Shown piece after piece: positions 1-8,804 of a stretch of 64,000 nt of DNA. The stretch is from Streptomyces luomodiensis. GTDB lineage: Bacteria; Actinomycetota; Actinomycetes; Streptomycetales; Streptomycetaceae. The translations under genes were made by a program, and so were the position numbers. The notes below the pieces were generated by a model. That model was not told the DNA's origin, searched no databases, and saw only the letters and a program-made list of their open reading frames with translations. Location: the NCBI RefSeq assembly GCF_031679605.1, contig NZ_CP117522.1:6572001-6636000 (forward strand), read 5' to 3'. Within the stretch, counting starts at the first letter, position 1. Every line of letters begins with the position of its first letter.

Positions 1-1528
1 CGGGCAGCGGCTGCGGTCGTCCCGCCGAGGACGACGGCCGGCTCCCGGACGAGGCGTCCGGGTCCTCGTCGCCGGGCGGCACGGCGCTCAGCGCGGCCCG
101 CCGCGCGGCGGTCCGGTCGTCCTCGTACCACCGGAACTCCGGCGTGCGCCCCACCCCGCGCAGCACCCGCGTCACGGGCCGTACCCACAGATGCGCCTCG
201 ATGTGCAGCAGCGGCCGGGGCCGGCGCTCGTCGGACTCCGGGTCGCGGGCCGCCGAGAGCAGCGCCACGAACCGGCCCAGCGCCTGGAGCACCAGCCGTG
301 GGTTCTCCCGCGCGGTGCGGCCCCAGGAGTAGCCGAACCGGGCCAGCCGGTCCCGTAGCGCCCACTCGTCCAGCGGCTCCCCGTTCAGCAGCGACAGCAC
401 CCCGTGGGTGAAGTCGTGCCGCTTCAGCAGCCGCCCGATGCGGAAGGCGTCCAGACCGGAGCGGCCCAGCAGCCGCGTGGCGAGAGCGTCCAGGTCCAGC
501 AGGTCGGGCCGGGCCTCCACGTCCGGCCCACCGGACACCGCCACCACCTCCTGGGGTGAGGGCGGCTCCTCCAGCTCGTAGTCCACGGACCCGGTGAACT
601 CGTCGGCGGTCATCCGCTCCTCACCGATGACCGCGTCCGCCGGGAACGGCATCCCGAACACCCGCGCCGCCACGTCGAGGACGCCCCCGGCCTCCTTGCC
701 CGGCGCCCCCTCGCCGAGCGTGGCCGAGGTCGCCACTGGGCAGATCGACCCCAGCGGCCGGCCGGGCCGGGACGCGCCGGTGGCGGCCGCCAGCCGGCGC
801 AAGAGCATCGCGACATCGGTGCCCTGCGCCCCGTCGTACGTGTGGAACTCGTCCAGCACCACATAGGTGAGGTCGGCGCCCTCCCACAGGCTCCGGTCCT
901 CCCCGCGCTGGAGCAGCAGGTCGAGCATCTTGTAGTTGGTGATCAGCACGTCCGGCGGGGAGGCCCGCATCTCCTCCCGGCGCGTCATCACCCGCCGGAA
1001 GTCGGTGTCGGGCCGGTCGCCGATGTAGAGGCCCGCGGTCACCTGGGCCAGCTCCGGGCGCGCCAGGTACTCCCCGATGCGCCCCGCCTGGTCGGTGGCG
1101 AGCGCGTTCATCGGATACAGCAGCACAGCTTTGATCCCGCCCCGCCCCTCGGCCTTCTGCCGCCGGCAGTGGTCCAGGACGGGAATCAGGAACGACTCGG
1201 TCTTGCCGGAGCCGGTGCCGGTCGTCACCAGCGTCGGCCGGGCGGGCCCGCGCAGCGTGGACAGCCGGGCCCACGCCTTCGCCTGGTGCCGCCACGGCAC
1301 GAAGCCGGGGAAGCCGGCCGACCACTCCATGTCCTGCTGCCAGCCGTCCTCGGCGAGGTGGAACGGCGTCCTGATCCGCAGGTAGGGCCCCCGGAAGATC
1401 CCGGTCTCCGGATGCCCGAGGAAGCGCTCGAGGGCGCTGCGGGTGTCCTCGTCGGCGAGGGCGTACGTCGTCGTGAGGTACTGCGTCAGACTGCCGCGCA
1501 GCTGCGCGGCGGCCAGGGTGGGCTTCAC
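1..1528 (-). CDS. Giant DEAD/DEAH-box helicase, N-terminal part (DrmA/DruE/Lhr-like), cut by window edge
   Basis: An open minus-strand frame runs from a GTG at 1528 to the left edge without a stop (about 509 residues visible). The GTG has a strong ribosome site, AAGGGGGACC, just upstream. SF2 helicase motifs are clear: Walker A TGTGSGKTE near residue 100, the DEFH box in a DEFHTYDGAQGTD segment, and the SAT motif ATSATLG. The DEFHTYDGAQGTD pattern is typical of the large COG1205-type helicases, often ending in DUF1998, found in DISARM (DrmA) and Druantia (DruE). The C-terminus is outside the window, so the subtype cannot be decided. The gene lies on the same strand as the SNF2 helicase and methyltransferase at 11.3-19.5 kb and may be the displaced third member of that set; this is inference. 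The longer-looking frame at 621-1616 is out of phase and lacks all motifs. Confidence 0.8.
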   Translation of the reverse strand, partial: MKPTLAAAQLRGSLTQYLTTTYALADEDTRSALERFLGHPETGIFRGPYLRIRTPFHLAEDGWQQDMEWSAGFPGFVPWRHQAKAWARLSTLRGPARPTLVTTGTGSGKTESFLIPVLDHCRRQKAEGRGGIKAVLLYPMNALATDQAGRIGEYLARPELAQVTAGLYIGDRPDTDFRRVMTRREEMRASPPDVLITNYKMLDLLLQRGEDRSLWEGADLTYVVLDEFHTYDGAQGTDVAMLLRRLAAATGASRPGRPLGSICPVATSATLGEGAPGKEAGGVLDVAARVFGMPFPADAVIGEERMTADEFTGSVDYELEEPPSPQEVVAVSGGPDVEARPDLLDLDALATRLLGRSGLDAFRIGRLLKRHDFTHGVLSLLNGEPLDEWALRDRLARFGYSWGRTARENPRLVLQALGRFVALLSAARDPESDERRPRPLLHIEAHLWVRPVTRVLRGVGRTPEFRWYEDDRTAARRAALSAVPPGDEDPDASSGSRPSSSAGRPQPLP

Positions 1529-1628
1529 GACGGTCCCCCTTGCGATGCCGGTGCCCAGGTGATCGGTACCACGGTATAGGGACCTGCTGACAGCCCTGCC
1601 ACGGTGAGCCAGGCAACGACCCTGATAC

Positions 1629-2270
1629 TTACTTCTTCCAACCTGCCAGTTCGTCGGCGAAGTCCCGGAATGACCGGTTGTTGCCGCTCGGACGGGCGCT
1701 GACATGACCGTGGCGGACGGCCGCTTCCATGATCAATGGCGAATGCGATTCGAGATACAGCGGTTTTCCCAGATGCTTCTTGAGATGCTCTTTCGGGTTC
1801 GGCAGGAGCGCAAGATCCTTGCGGCAGTCTTCGGCGCGCATGGCCCAGCCGGGCTTGACCTTGGGGAAGGCATCGGGGAACTGCATGAGCCACGCTTCCA
1901 TCTCGACCGCGGCCAGCGCCAGAGCGGAGTTACAAGGAAGGCCTCGTCGTAGTTGTGCCGTGACTCTTTCTCGGACTCTGTCGTAGCTTTCGTCAGCCAC
2001 GCTGTCCAGGTCTGCGTGAACCACGACCCCGGCCAGGTCTGCCCTGCAGTCTCTAGCCTTCGCTAATGCCCTCTTGCGGATTACCTCCACCCGAGGACTG
2101 AGCTGGTTGATCGCCGCCGCCAGCTTAATCTCGTCGTTGATCTCTTCGACCCTGGGGCACGCCCCGGGGTAGAGAGCGGGTATGAGCTTCTTGAGAACTG
2201 CGCGGTCGTTCCGGCTCTCGCCGGCGACCACGATGACCGGCGATCTCCTGCCAGGGTGGCGGGGTGTCAC
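1629..2270 (-). CDS. TOPRIM-like nuclease subunit paired with AAA ATPase (first copy)
   Basis: A 213-residue protein starting at a GTG that overlaps the stop of the upstream ATPase gene by four bases (GTGA), so the two are translationally coupled. A TOPRIM-like layout is visible: the AGES segment with Glu18 near the N-terminus and VHADLD with Asp87 and Asp89. The end carries a distinctive NNRSFRDF...AGWK motif. The protein at 22926-23588 has the same landmarks in the same order (AGES, VHEDMD, SNRSYQEF...SGWK), so the two are paralogues. Split OLD-type systems pair an ABC/AAA ATPase with a TOPRIM or DUF4276-like nuclease, and that is the likely role. The exact family is not certain. It ends about 100 bp upstream of the giant helicase on the same strand. 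Confidence 0.7.
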   Translation of the reverse strand: MTPRHPGRRSPVIVVAGESRNDRAVLKKLIPALYPGACPRVEEINDEIKLAAAINQLSPRVEVIRKRALAKARDCRADLAGVVVHADLDSVADESYDRVRERVTAQLRRGLPCNSALALAAVEMEAWLMQFPDAFPKVKPGWAMRAEDCRKDLALLPNPKEHLKKHLGKPLYLESHSPLIMEAAVRHGHVSARPSGNNRSFRDFADELAGWKK

Positions 2271-3478
2271 AGCGCACCTCCGAGCGAGCCGGAATACCAG
2301 AGGTCTCCCATCGGCTCGTACTCGGATGCCTCGATGACCTTGCGAATGTCCTTCGGCCTGCGAGCAGGAATGACGGAAGCCCCACTGGCGCGACGCCCGC
2401 AGGGGACGAACTCCTCAGGTTTCAGCTTGTTGACGAAGATCGGCGAATGCGTGGTGACCAGGTACTGGCTCCGCTCGCTCGCCTCTCGAAGCCGTTCCGC
2501 CAGCAATCCCAGCGCGTGTGGGTGGATTCCGTGGTCGATCTCCTCGATGCACGTGAGCAGCGGCGGATTCGGGTCGTGGAAGATTGCGAGCATGCACAGG
2601 ATGCGGACGGTGCCCCACGAGGCGTCCGAGAGTCGAGTGCGCCCACGTAGGCATTCTTCTTCCAGCTCCACTTCGGCTCGGCTGGAGCCCGCGACGAGTG
2701 TTACCTGGATATTGCGGATCTGCGGAACCACCGTCCTGACGTCATCCAGGAGGAGTTCCCATGCATCACGGTGCTCCCGAAGGCCCAGCAGAAAGTCCGC
2801 CAGGTTGGAGGCGTCACCTTTCAGGCGCGGCCCCTGTTCGCTGACCGCCGAAGGCTTCCTGGCGGCGCGCACATCAGGGTCGAACACTCGGATCTCGGAG
2901 AGGTGCCGTCGCACCTCACCAATAGCCTGGGCGGACGGGCTGTTGTCCGACAAAGGCAGGATGTGATGCTGGTAAAGGGCGGATGCCATTCTCTCGACGC
3001 TGGCCTGAGCCTTATGGCGGCCGGTCTCCGACAGACTAGTGACGACGACGGAACTGCTCTTCAGCTCAACCGACGTTTCAGTCTCCGCTTTCGGATGCTG
3101 AACGAACTGCTCCACTCGTGAGATAGCGTGGTCACGGTGGTGTGGCTCGGGACGCCGTCGCCGGGAGACACTCAGCTCGTAGCGGTCCGGAGCTTCCTCG
3201 GTCGCGAAGTCGGACCAGATGCCCTCGATGCCGACGGTGATCTTGCCTACAGGCTTACGGCCGCCACGGAAGGCCAGAACATCAAACCCCCCGCGCTCTT
3301 CGAGCGCCGGCTCGATCCCCTTCCGGGACACATCCCCCAGGAACTCCAGGGCGTGCAGGACGTTGGACTTACCTGACGCGTTGGGCCCGACCATGACGGT
3401 CAAGGGCCCGAGAGGCAGTGTCGTGTCGGTCAGGGTGCGGAAGTTGCGCACCGTCAGGCCCAGTATGCGGTGGTTCAA
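2267..3478 (-). CDS. AAA/ABC-type ATPase of OLD/RecF-like fold (first copy of the cassette)
   Basis: A 403-residue ATPase. Walker A is GPNASGKS at residues 31-38, followed later by an ABC-signature-like SDASWGTVR, Walker B LTCIEEIDHG, and the switch-type histidine in TTHSP. The layout is that of the RecF/OLD predicted-ATPase group (AAA_21/COG4637-like), with EEID where many members have EEPE. The start is a TTG at 3478, chosen because its N-terminus aligns residue for residue with the paralogue at 21706 (NFR.L..T.PLGPLTV). It overlaps the TOPRIM-like gene by four bases and probably forms a two-subunit nuclease or sensor complex with it. The gene is divergent from the beta-family gene across about 300 bp. 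Confidence 0.8.
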   Translation of the reverse strand: MNHRILGLTVRNFRTLTDTTLPLGPLTVMVGPNASGKSNVLHALEFLGDVSRKGIEPALEERGGFDVLAFRGGRKPVGKITVGIEGIWSDFATEEAPDRYELSVSRRRRPEPHHRDHAISRVEQFVQHPKAETETSVELKSSSVVVTSLSETGRHKAQASVERMASALYQHHILPLSDNSPSAQAIGEVRRHLSEIRVFDPDVRAARKPSAVSEQGPRLKGDASNLADFLLGLREHRDAWELLLDDVRTVVPQIRNIQVTLVAGSSRAEVELEEECLRGRTRLSDASWGTVRILCMLAIFHDPNPPLLTCIEEIDHGIHPHALGLLAERLREASERSQYLVTTHSPIFVNKLKPEEFVPCGRRASGASVIPARRPKDIRKVIEASEYEPMGDLWYSGSLGGAL

Positions 3479-3780
3479 GCCTCGCGCCCATCGTGAAGCA
3501 GTCGGGTATCAGCGACCCGGCGGACTGGTTCGGCGCACGGCGGACGGACCACGACGCACTGTGGCGCACCTGGCTGAACAGCACTCAGTCCCCCGCGCGC
3601 ACCGTCTACTTACAGCATCCGGCCACCGAGCATCACGAACAGTACAACCTGCGTCACAGCGGTACCAGGTACTTGCACATTTCAGCCATCCGGACCGAAA
3701 GGGCTGTCTTTCCCTCGTCTTGCTGTTCACCGACCCTGACCAGGAGGGAAGCGCGCGGGCAGTGCCGAGGGGGAGCCACG
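3479..3780. other. Divergent intergenic region between ATPase and beta-family genes
   Basis: About 300 bp that must hold the promoters of the leftward ATPase/TOPRIM pair and the rightward beta-family gene. It stays open in the frame of the beta-family gene back to 3418, but that extension has no start with a good ribosome site and no recognisable domain, so it is treated as non-coding. No clear hairpin or operator was identified by eye. Confidence 0.4.
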
Positions 3781-4839
3781 ATGGCCGAACCGCTCTACGT
3801 CCCCGTCCTACCCGTCCGGCAGAACGCCCGGACGGCCTACGAACACGTCCGGCCGGACATACAGGCCGCGATGGCCCCGCTGTGGAACCTTCCGCCGTGC
3901 CCGGGGGTGCCACCGGCGGCGTTGCAGAAGGCCTACTGGCAGCAGGAACTGAACCGGGTGAGGGGAGCGCACCGCCGCTATCCCGGCTGGGTCGACGCCC
4001 CGTTCGCCGAGGAGGCACAGATACCGGCACTCGCCGAGATCCTGTCCGAGTGCACGGGCCTCTCCCGGCTGCTGCGCCCGGTGACCGGGCCTGAGCGCAT
4101 CGAGGCCCAGCAGTCCGCCGCCCTGGAGACAGCCCGCCGCTATGGCTGTGGGCTCGGCATTCGCGTATGCGTGCCGGGGGAGTGGAACGGCCGTACGGCC
4201 GAAGACGTCGGGCAACTCCTGGGCCAGGCCGGACCCGACGTGCCCGTCGATCTGCTGCTGGATCTGGGCAGCGTCCTCCCGACCCGTCCCGACGCGGGCA
4301 AGGAGGCACTGCGAGCACTGGACGCCCTGCGCCCCCTGGCGGCCTGGCGGGCCGCCGCCGTCCTCGGCGGGAGCTTCCCCCAGGTCACGGGCGACATGCT
4401 GGAGCTGGGGCACTTGCACGAAGAGCCACGCGCCGACTGGCACATGTGGCACGAGATTCAGGCGAGCGGCCGCGACTACCTGCCAGGGCTCACCTATGGC
4501 GACTACGGCGTGCAGCCCGTCACCGCTCTCGCCCAGGGGCGGGGTGGCGGGCCCCCGCGCTGGGGCGTCCTCCGCTACACCACCGACAACTGGTTCGTGC
4601 TGTGCAAGGTGCTGAACGGGGGCCCCGACCGTACGGCGAGCATCCGCGCCGCGGCTCGCCGGATCAGCGATCTGCCCGAGTTCAGGGGGGCCTCCGCCGG
4701 CGCCGGGGAGACCTGGCTGCGCGACTGTGCCAACGGTCCCCTCACGACCGGCAAAGGCACGGGTCAGGCCCCGGACTGGCTGCGGGCCGGGAACATCCAG
4801 CACATGACCTACGTCGTCCGGTGCCTCGACCAGCGCTGA
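3781..4839 (+). CDS. Beta family protein (T4-type beta protein domain)
   Basis: A 352-residue protein starting at the ATG at 3781, which has a GAGGGGGAGCC purine stretch just upstream. The opening MAEPLYVPVLPVRQNARTAY, the central VDLLLDLGS segment and the late RYTTDNWFVLCK segment fit the beta-protein family (named for a phage protein), which is common near mobile and defence genes. No catalytic motif is evident, there is no signal peptide or membrane segment, and the biochemical role is unknown. The gene converges on the caspase-helicase gene, and the two 3' ends overlap by about 31 bp, so the stop regions are shared on opposite strands. Family assignment is by resemblance and moderately sure. 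Confidence 0.65.
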   Translation: MAEPLYVPVLPVRQNARTAYEHVRPDIQAAMAPLWNLPPCPGVPPAALQKAYWQQELNRVRGAHRRYPGWVDAPFAEEAQIPALAEILSECTGLSRLLRPVTGPERIEAQQSAALETARRYGCGLGIRVCVPGEWNGRTAEDVGQLLGQAGPDVPVDLLLDLGSVLPTRPDAGKEALRALDALRPLAAWRAAAVLGGSFPQVTGDMLELGHLHEEPRADWHMWHEIQASGRDYLPGLTYGDYGVQPVTALAQGRGGGPPRWGVLRYTTDNWFVLCKVLNGGPDRTASIRAAARRISDLPEFRGASAGAGETWLRDCANGPLTTGKGTGQAPDWLRAGNIQHMTYVVRCLDQR

Positions 4840-7800
4840 CCCGGCCTTCCCCCCATACGGCCCGGGTGCGCTCGGCCGAACAGCGGCGCCAGCGCCTCCT
4901 CGCCCGCCAGGATCCGCCACGCCGGCACCCGCACGGTCCGGCCCACCTCGCACGCCTTCGCCCCGTGGCCGCCGGACGGCAGCCCGGTCAGCAGATCGCC
5001 CCGGGCATGCGTCAGCCGCAGGTGCCTCGCCGGGTCCCGGCCGGGCGGCGGGCCCGCGTCGATCAGGACCGCCGTGTTCTCGCCGCCCTCGGTGAACAGC
5101 AGATCCACCGTGTGGCCGCCGACCACCGCCGCGCGCTCCAGATCGGTGACGCCGCGCTCCCCGAGGTACCGCTGGAGCCGGTCGGCGAGCTCTTCGCGGA
5201 ACGATGCCCCCGAGCCGACCGCACCCTGCCCGCCGCCGGTGACAACTCCCGCGGCGGGGCCCTGCTCCTCACCGCTCTCCGCTCCCAGCGGCGCCGAACG
5301 CCCGGCGAGCAGTGTAGGAAGACCGCTCTGCCCCTGCCAGAACGCGCGACTGCCCACCGTGATCAACTGCGACTTGGCCCGGGTGACCGCCACGTTCCAC
5401 AGATTGACCTGGCTCGCCACCCAGTGCGTCGTCCTCGGCGGGGTATTCAGCGTGGCCACCGGGCTCAGCACCATCACGTCCCGCTGCCCGCCCTGGAACG
5501 CGTGCACCGTCCCCACCCGCACCCGGTCGTCGTCGCGCCACACCCGCGCCAGCGCCTCCTTCTGCGCCCGGAACGGCGTCACCACGCCCACGGTCGCGTC
5601 CTGCGGCAGCCGCACGAGCAGTTCGTCCACCACCCGTCGCACGGCACCCGCCTCGGCGTCGTTGCGCCAGGACTGCCCGCCACCGCCCCGCGCCGACTCG
5701 CCGCCCGGAACGTCCACCCAGCCCAGCACCGGCGCTGGATCGGCCGCACCCACCGGGTCGTATGCCGGGACCTGCCGCCGTACGTCGGTGAGCACCTGCA
5801 ACTGGCCCGCGTAGCAGTACCCGTTGACGACATCGGCGATCTGCGGGTGACAGCGGTAGTGCTCGTCGAGCAGCAGGGCAGTGTCACCGTGCTGCGCTGC
5901 CGCGTGGTAGGCGGAGTACACGTGGTACGTGAGCCGGTGGTCCTCCAGCTGCGCCGCGCTCAGCCCGGACCGGACCCGCGCCTGCCGCTCCTGCGGCGGC
6001 GCGATGTCGGCGATGTGACCCAGCTGCATCGGGTCACCGATGATCAGCGCCCGCCGGGCCCGGAAGAGCAGCGGCAGCACCGACGGAATGGAGCACTGGC
6101 TGGCCTCGTCGATGACGACGAGGTCGAACATCTTGGGGGCGAGTTCGAGCTGCCGCACCGAGTGGGTGCTGATCGCCCACCCCCTGATGTGCGCCATCAG
6201 GTTCTGCTGGCTCTTCTGGAACCCCCGCCGGCTCCGCAGCGCCTGGAGCCGCTGCCCCATCACACCTTGCGCCCGCGCCAGGGCCTCCGCCGACACCGCC
6301 CGTGACAGCTCGGCGGACAGCTGCGACAGCGCACCCGCCGTCTCCAGCCGCGCCTGCTTCAGTCCGTCCTCGTCCCAGCCGGTGTGCTCGGGCACGAGCT
6401 CCCGCAGCCGGCGCTCCACGGCCACCGCGTCCGCCAGGGCCTCCAGCAGTTCGGGCGGCACGGGCCGCTCGCCCGCCCACCGCGGCCACGGCGGGCCGTC
6501 GCTCTCCGGGGCACCGGCCGCCACGACCAGCGTGGCCAGGGCCCGAGCCCTGCGCCACCCGCCGAGCAGCCACCGGGAGGCGTTGGCCGCCTTCCGGGCC
6601 CTGCCCTCCCAGCGGCCCAGCGCGGCCGTGCCGTCCTCCCCGGGCCCCTCCGCCCAGACGCCCTCCAGGAGCGGCAGCGGCAGCTCCAGCGCGCCCGCCC
6701 GCTCCTCCCGCTCCCGGAGCAGCTCCAGCAGCCGCCGCTCCTCTCCGACACGGCGCTCCGCGTCCCCCCGCTGCCCGGCGGCCCGCGCCCGCGTGTTGCG
6801 CAGCTCCCCGCCCACGGTCGCTGAGCCCCGCCGTGGGGGCTCCCCGGGCTCGCCGAGCAGCCGCTCCAGCTTCTCGGCCTCCTCCTTCAGAGCCTTCTTG
6901 TTGCCCGTCCGCATCATGAGCCCGGGAGCTATGGCGTCGCAGCGCTCTGCGACGACGTCCACCGCCTCGTTGTTCGTCGACGCGACCAGCACGGACTGTC
7001 CGGCCGCGACACAGGTGGTGACGACGGCCGTGACCACCTCGCTCTTGCCCGTGCCGGGCGGCCCCGTGGCCACTGTCAGCTTCCGCGTCATCGCCGCGGA
7101 GACCACCAGCTCCTGGCTCTCGTTGCACGGCCCCGGCGCCACCACGACCACCGAGGGCCCCGCCTCCGCGTCCGCCTCATCGCCGCTCAGCAGGGCGTCC
7201 ATCGCGGTGCCGGGGATCTGCCCGGCCCGCGCCGACATCTGCAGCAGGTTGTCCACCAGCCCCTGCGTTGCGTTCGCCTCCACACCGGACGGTACGAGCA
7301 GGACGGCCGCGTTGTGCGCGCCGGGTCGCAGCGCCTGCATCACCGTCCGCTCACTGAGCTCGGCGGGATCCAGCGGCTCCAGCTCGGGCAGTCCCAGCTC
7401 CTCCAGAAGCTCCCGCACGGCCCGCAGCATCTGCGTGTCGTTGCCCTCCTGCCAGGTCGGCTGCCAGCGGGCGAAGAGGTCCGCCGCGTCGTCGGCGTCC
7501 AGCAGTTCCGAGACGACACCGGTGTGCAGGGACGGCACCCCGGTCGGCCGGAGCACGTCCTGGCCGCTCTCGTCCGGGGCGAGTTCCATCTGCTGCACCA
7601 GCAGCGGCGCGATCCGCACCGGCGTACGGCGCCCCCGGCCGCCTCCCTCGGGCACGGGGAGCGTGATGGCCGGATAGCCGTACCAGTACTCCTGCTGCGT
7701 TCCCGCGTCGCCGCCGCCCGCCCTGCTCGGCTTCGCCTGCGGCCTGGGCAGTTGGGTCGGAGCCCGGAAGGTCGCGGCCCGCCCCGACTGGATGGTCTCC

Positions 7801-8798
7801 TGGCCCTTGGCCAGCAGGAAGTACCCCGCATCCCGCCCGCTGTCGCGGTCAGGCAGCATGCCGGCCGCCGCCTCGGCGGTGAGGCACTGGACGTAGTAGC
7901 GCAGCAGCCGCTGCCAGTCCACGCCGTCCTTCGCGTCCAGCGCCGCCAGTTCCCGGGCCTTGAGCATGACGGGGGACTGCCGCGCCGCCTCCGTCGCGTC
8001 ACGCGGCGGCGTCGGAAGGTGTACGGGGCGCGCCACGGACCGGGCGAAGGGCAGGCTCTGCGTGGCCCGGATCGTGGACTTGGTCGGCCGCTGCTCCTCG
8101 GGCACGCCGTTCCGTGCCATCTGGGCCGTCAGGTAGGCGAACAGGTCGTCCGGCGTGATCCAGCCGCTGTCCTTGATCCGCCCGTTCCGCAGGCCTTCCA
8201 CGATCTCGCCGGTGAAGCGGGAGGTGCCGAGCGTCGACCCGGGCGGCGCCATCGCGGACGCGGACTGGAGAGCGTCGGACGCGGTGATGAAGTACACGCC
8301 GGTCGGCCGCAACAGGGTGCTGGGCGCGGGTCGCCGGCCGGTGTCGTCCGGGATGCCCTTGGCGGTCCAGCCCTGGACGACCGAACCGCTGGAGCAGCAG
8401 TCCAGCAGCACGAGCTTCGACGCGGCGCGGCAGGACGAGAGCATCCGCTCCAGGAACTCCGCCGGTACGGCCGTGCCCGGCAGGTCGTCGGGATCGGCGT
8501 CCCGGGTGAGGAAGTAGAGCTGGTTGTCGTCCTCGCAGAACTCGCCGTGCCCGCTGAAGTACAGCAGTGCCGTCTCGCTGGGCTGCCGCGCCTCCAGAAA
8601 CGTCTCCACGGCGTGCAACATCTCCGCGCGGGTCGGTTCGGCGACCATCGCGCAGTCGTTGTACATGCCGATCTCGGTGTTCTCCAGCACCGCCCGCATG
8701 TAGTGCAGGTCGGCGCGGACGGGCGGCAGATCGTGGTAGGCGTCGCTGTCATACGTGGAGACGCCGACGAGCATGGCGTACCGGTCGTTGTCGGTCAT
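4809..8798 (-). CDS. Caspase-like peptidase / SF1 (UPF1-DNA2 type) helicase / nuclease-like fusion
   Basis: A 1329-residue, three-part protein. Residues 1-260 are a caspase/metacaspase-type peptidase: catalytic His84 in YFSGHGE and Cys135 in LLDCCSSG. A linker follows (260-550). Residues 560-1160 are a superfamily 1 helicase: Walker A GPPGTGKS near 580, DEASQC near 895 with GDPMQLGHI after it, then VGTVHAFQG and VAVTRAK near 1100-1150. Between Walker A and DEAS lies a long charged, probably coiled segment. The last 130 residues resemble the Vsr/DUF559-like REase domain often found at the end of such helicases (VDLLF then AVLIDAG), but the usual acidic residue of the second strand is replaced. 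The ATG at 8798 lies 6 bp after the stop of the EACC1-like gene, so they form an operon. The likely role is an abortive-type effector in which nucleic-acid engagement triggers proteolysis; that is inference. Confidence 0.85.
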   Translation of the reverse strand: MTDNDRYAMLVGVSTYDSDAYHDLPPVRADLHYMRAVLENTEIGMYNDCAMVAEPTRAEMLHAVETFLEARQPSETALLYFSGHGEFCEDDNQLYFLTRDADPDDLPGTAVPAEFLERMLSSCRAASKLVLLDCCSSGSVVQGWTAKGIPDDTGRRPAPSTLLRPTGVYFITASDALQSASAMAPPGSTLGTSRFTGEIVEGLRNGRIKDSGWITPDDLFAYLTAQMARNGVPEEQRPTKSTIRATQSLPFARSVARPVHLPTPPRDATEAARQSPVMLKARELAALDAKDGVDWQRLLRYYVQCLTAEAAAGMLPDRDSGRDAGYFLLAKGQETIQSGRAATFRAPTQLPRPQAKPSRAGGGDAGTQQEYWYGYPAITLPVPEGGGRGRRTPVRIAPLLVQQMELAPDESGQDVLRPTGVPSLHTGVVSELLDADDAADLFARWQPTWQEGNDTQMLRAVRELLEELGLPELEPLDPAELSERTVMQALRPGAHNAAVLLVPSGVEANATQGLVDNLLQMSARAGQIPGTAMDALLSGDEADAEAGPSVVVVAPGPCNESQELVVSAAMTRKLTVATGPPGTGKSEVVTAVVTTCVAAGQSVLVASTNNEAVDVVAERCDAIAPGLMMRTGNKKALKEEAEKLERLLGEPGEPPRRGSATVGGELRNTRARAAGQRGDAERRVGEERRLLELLREREERAGALELPLPLLEGVWAEGPGEDGTAALGRWEGRARKAANASRWLLGGWRRARALATLVVAAGAPESDGPPWPRWAGERPVPPELLEALADAVAVERRLRELVPEHTGWDEDGLKQARLETAGALSQLSAELSRAVSAEALARAQGVMGQRLQALRSRRGFQKSQQNLMAHIRGWAISTHSVRQLELAPKMFDLVVIDEASQCSIPSVLPLLFRARRALIIGDPMQLGHIADIAPPQERQARVRSGLSAAQLEDHRLTYHVYSAYHAAAQHGDTALLLDEHYRCHPQIADVVNGYCYAGQLQVLTDVRRQVPAYDPVGAADPAPVLGWVDVPGGESARGGGGQSWRNDAEAGAVRRVVDELLVRLPQDATVGVVTPFRAQKEALARVWRDDDRVRVGTVHAFQGGQRDVMVLSPVATLNTPPRTTHWVASQVNLWNVAVTRAKSQLITVGSRAFWQGQSGLPTLLAGRSAPLGAESGEEQGPAAGVVTGGGQGAVGSGASFREELADRLQRYLGERGVTDLERAAVVGGHTVDLLFTEGGENTAVLIDAGPPPGRDPARHLRLTHARGDLLTGLPSGGHGAKACEVGRTVRVPAWRILAGEEALAPLFGRAHPGRMGGRPGQRWSRHRTT

Positions 8799-8804
8799 AC
8801 GCGC

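Noticed and set aside
621..1616. A 331-codon minus-strand frame beginning upstream of the giant helicase start
   Set aside because: It is out of phase with the frame carrying Walker A, DEFH and SAT motifs, so it is a shadow.
3418..3780. N-terminal extension of the beta-family gene back to 3418
   Set aside because: The extension lacks conserved character, and the ATG at 3781 has a far better ribosome site.
4167..6305. A 712-codon plus-strand open frame across the caspase-helicase region
   Set aside because: It is Arg/Pro/Ala-rich text antisense to, or out of phase with, two genes with clear motifs; long spurious frames are expected at this GC content.
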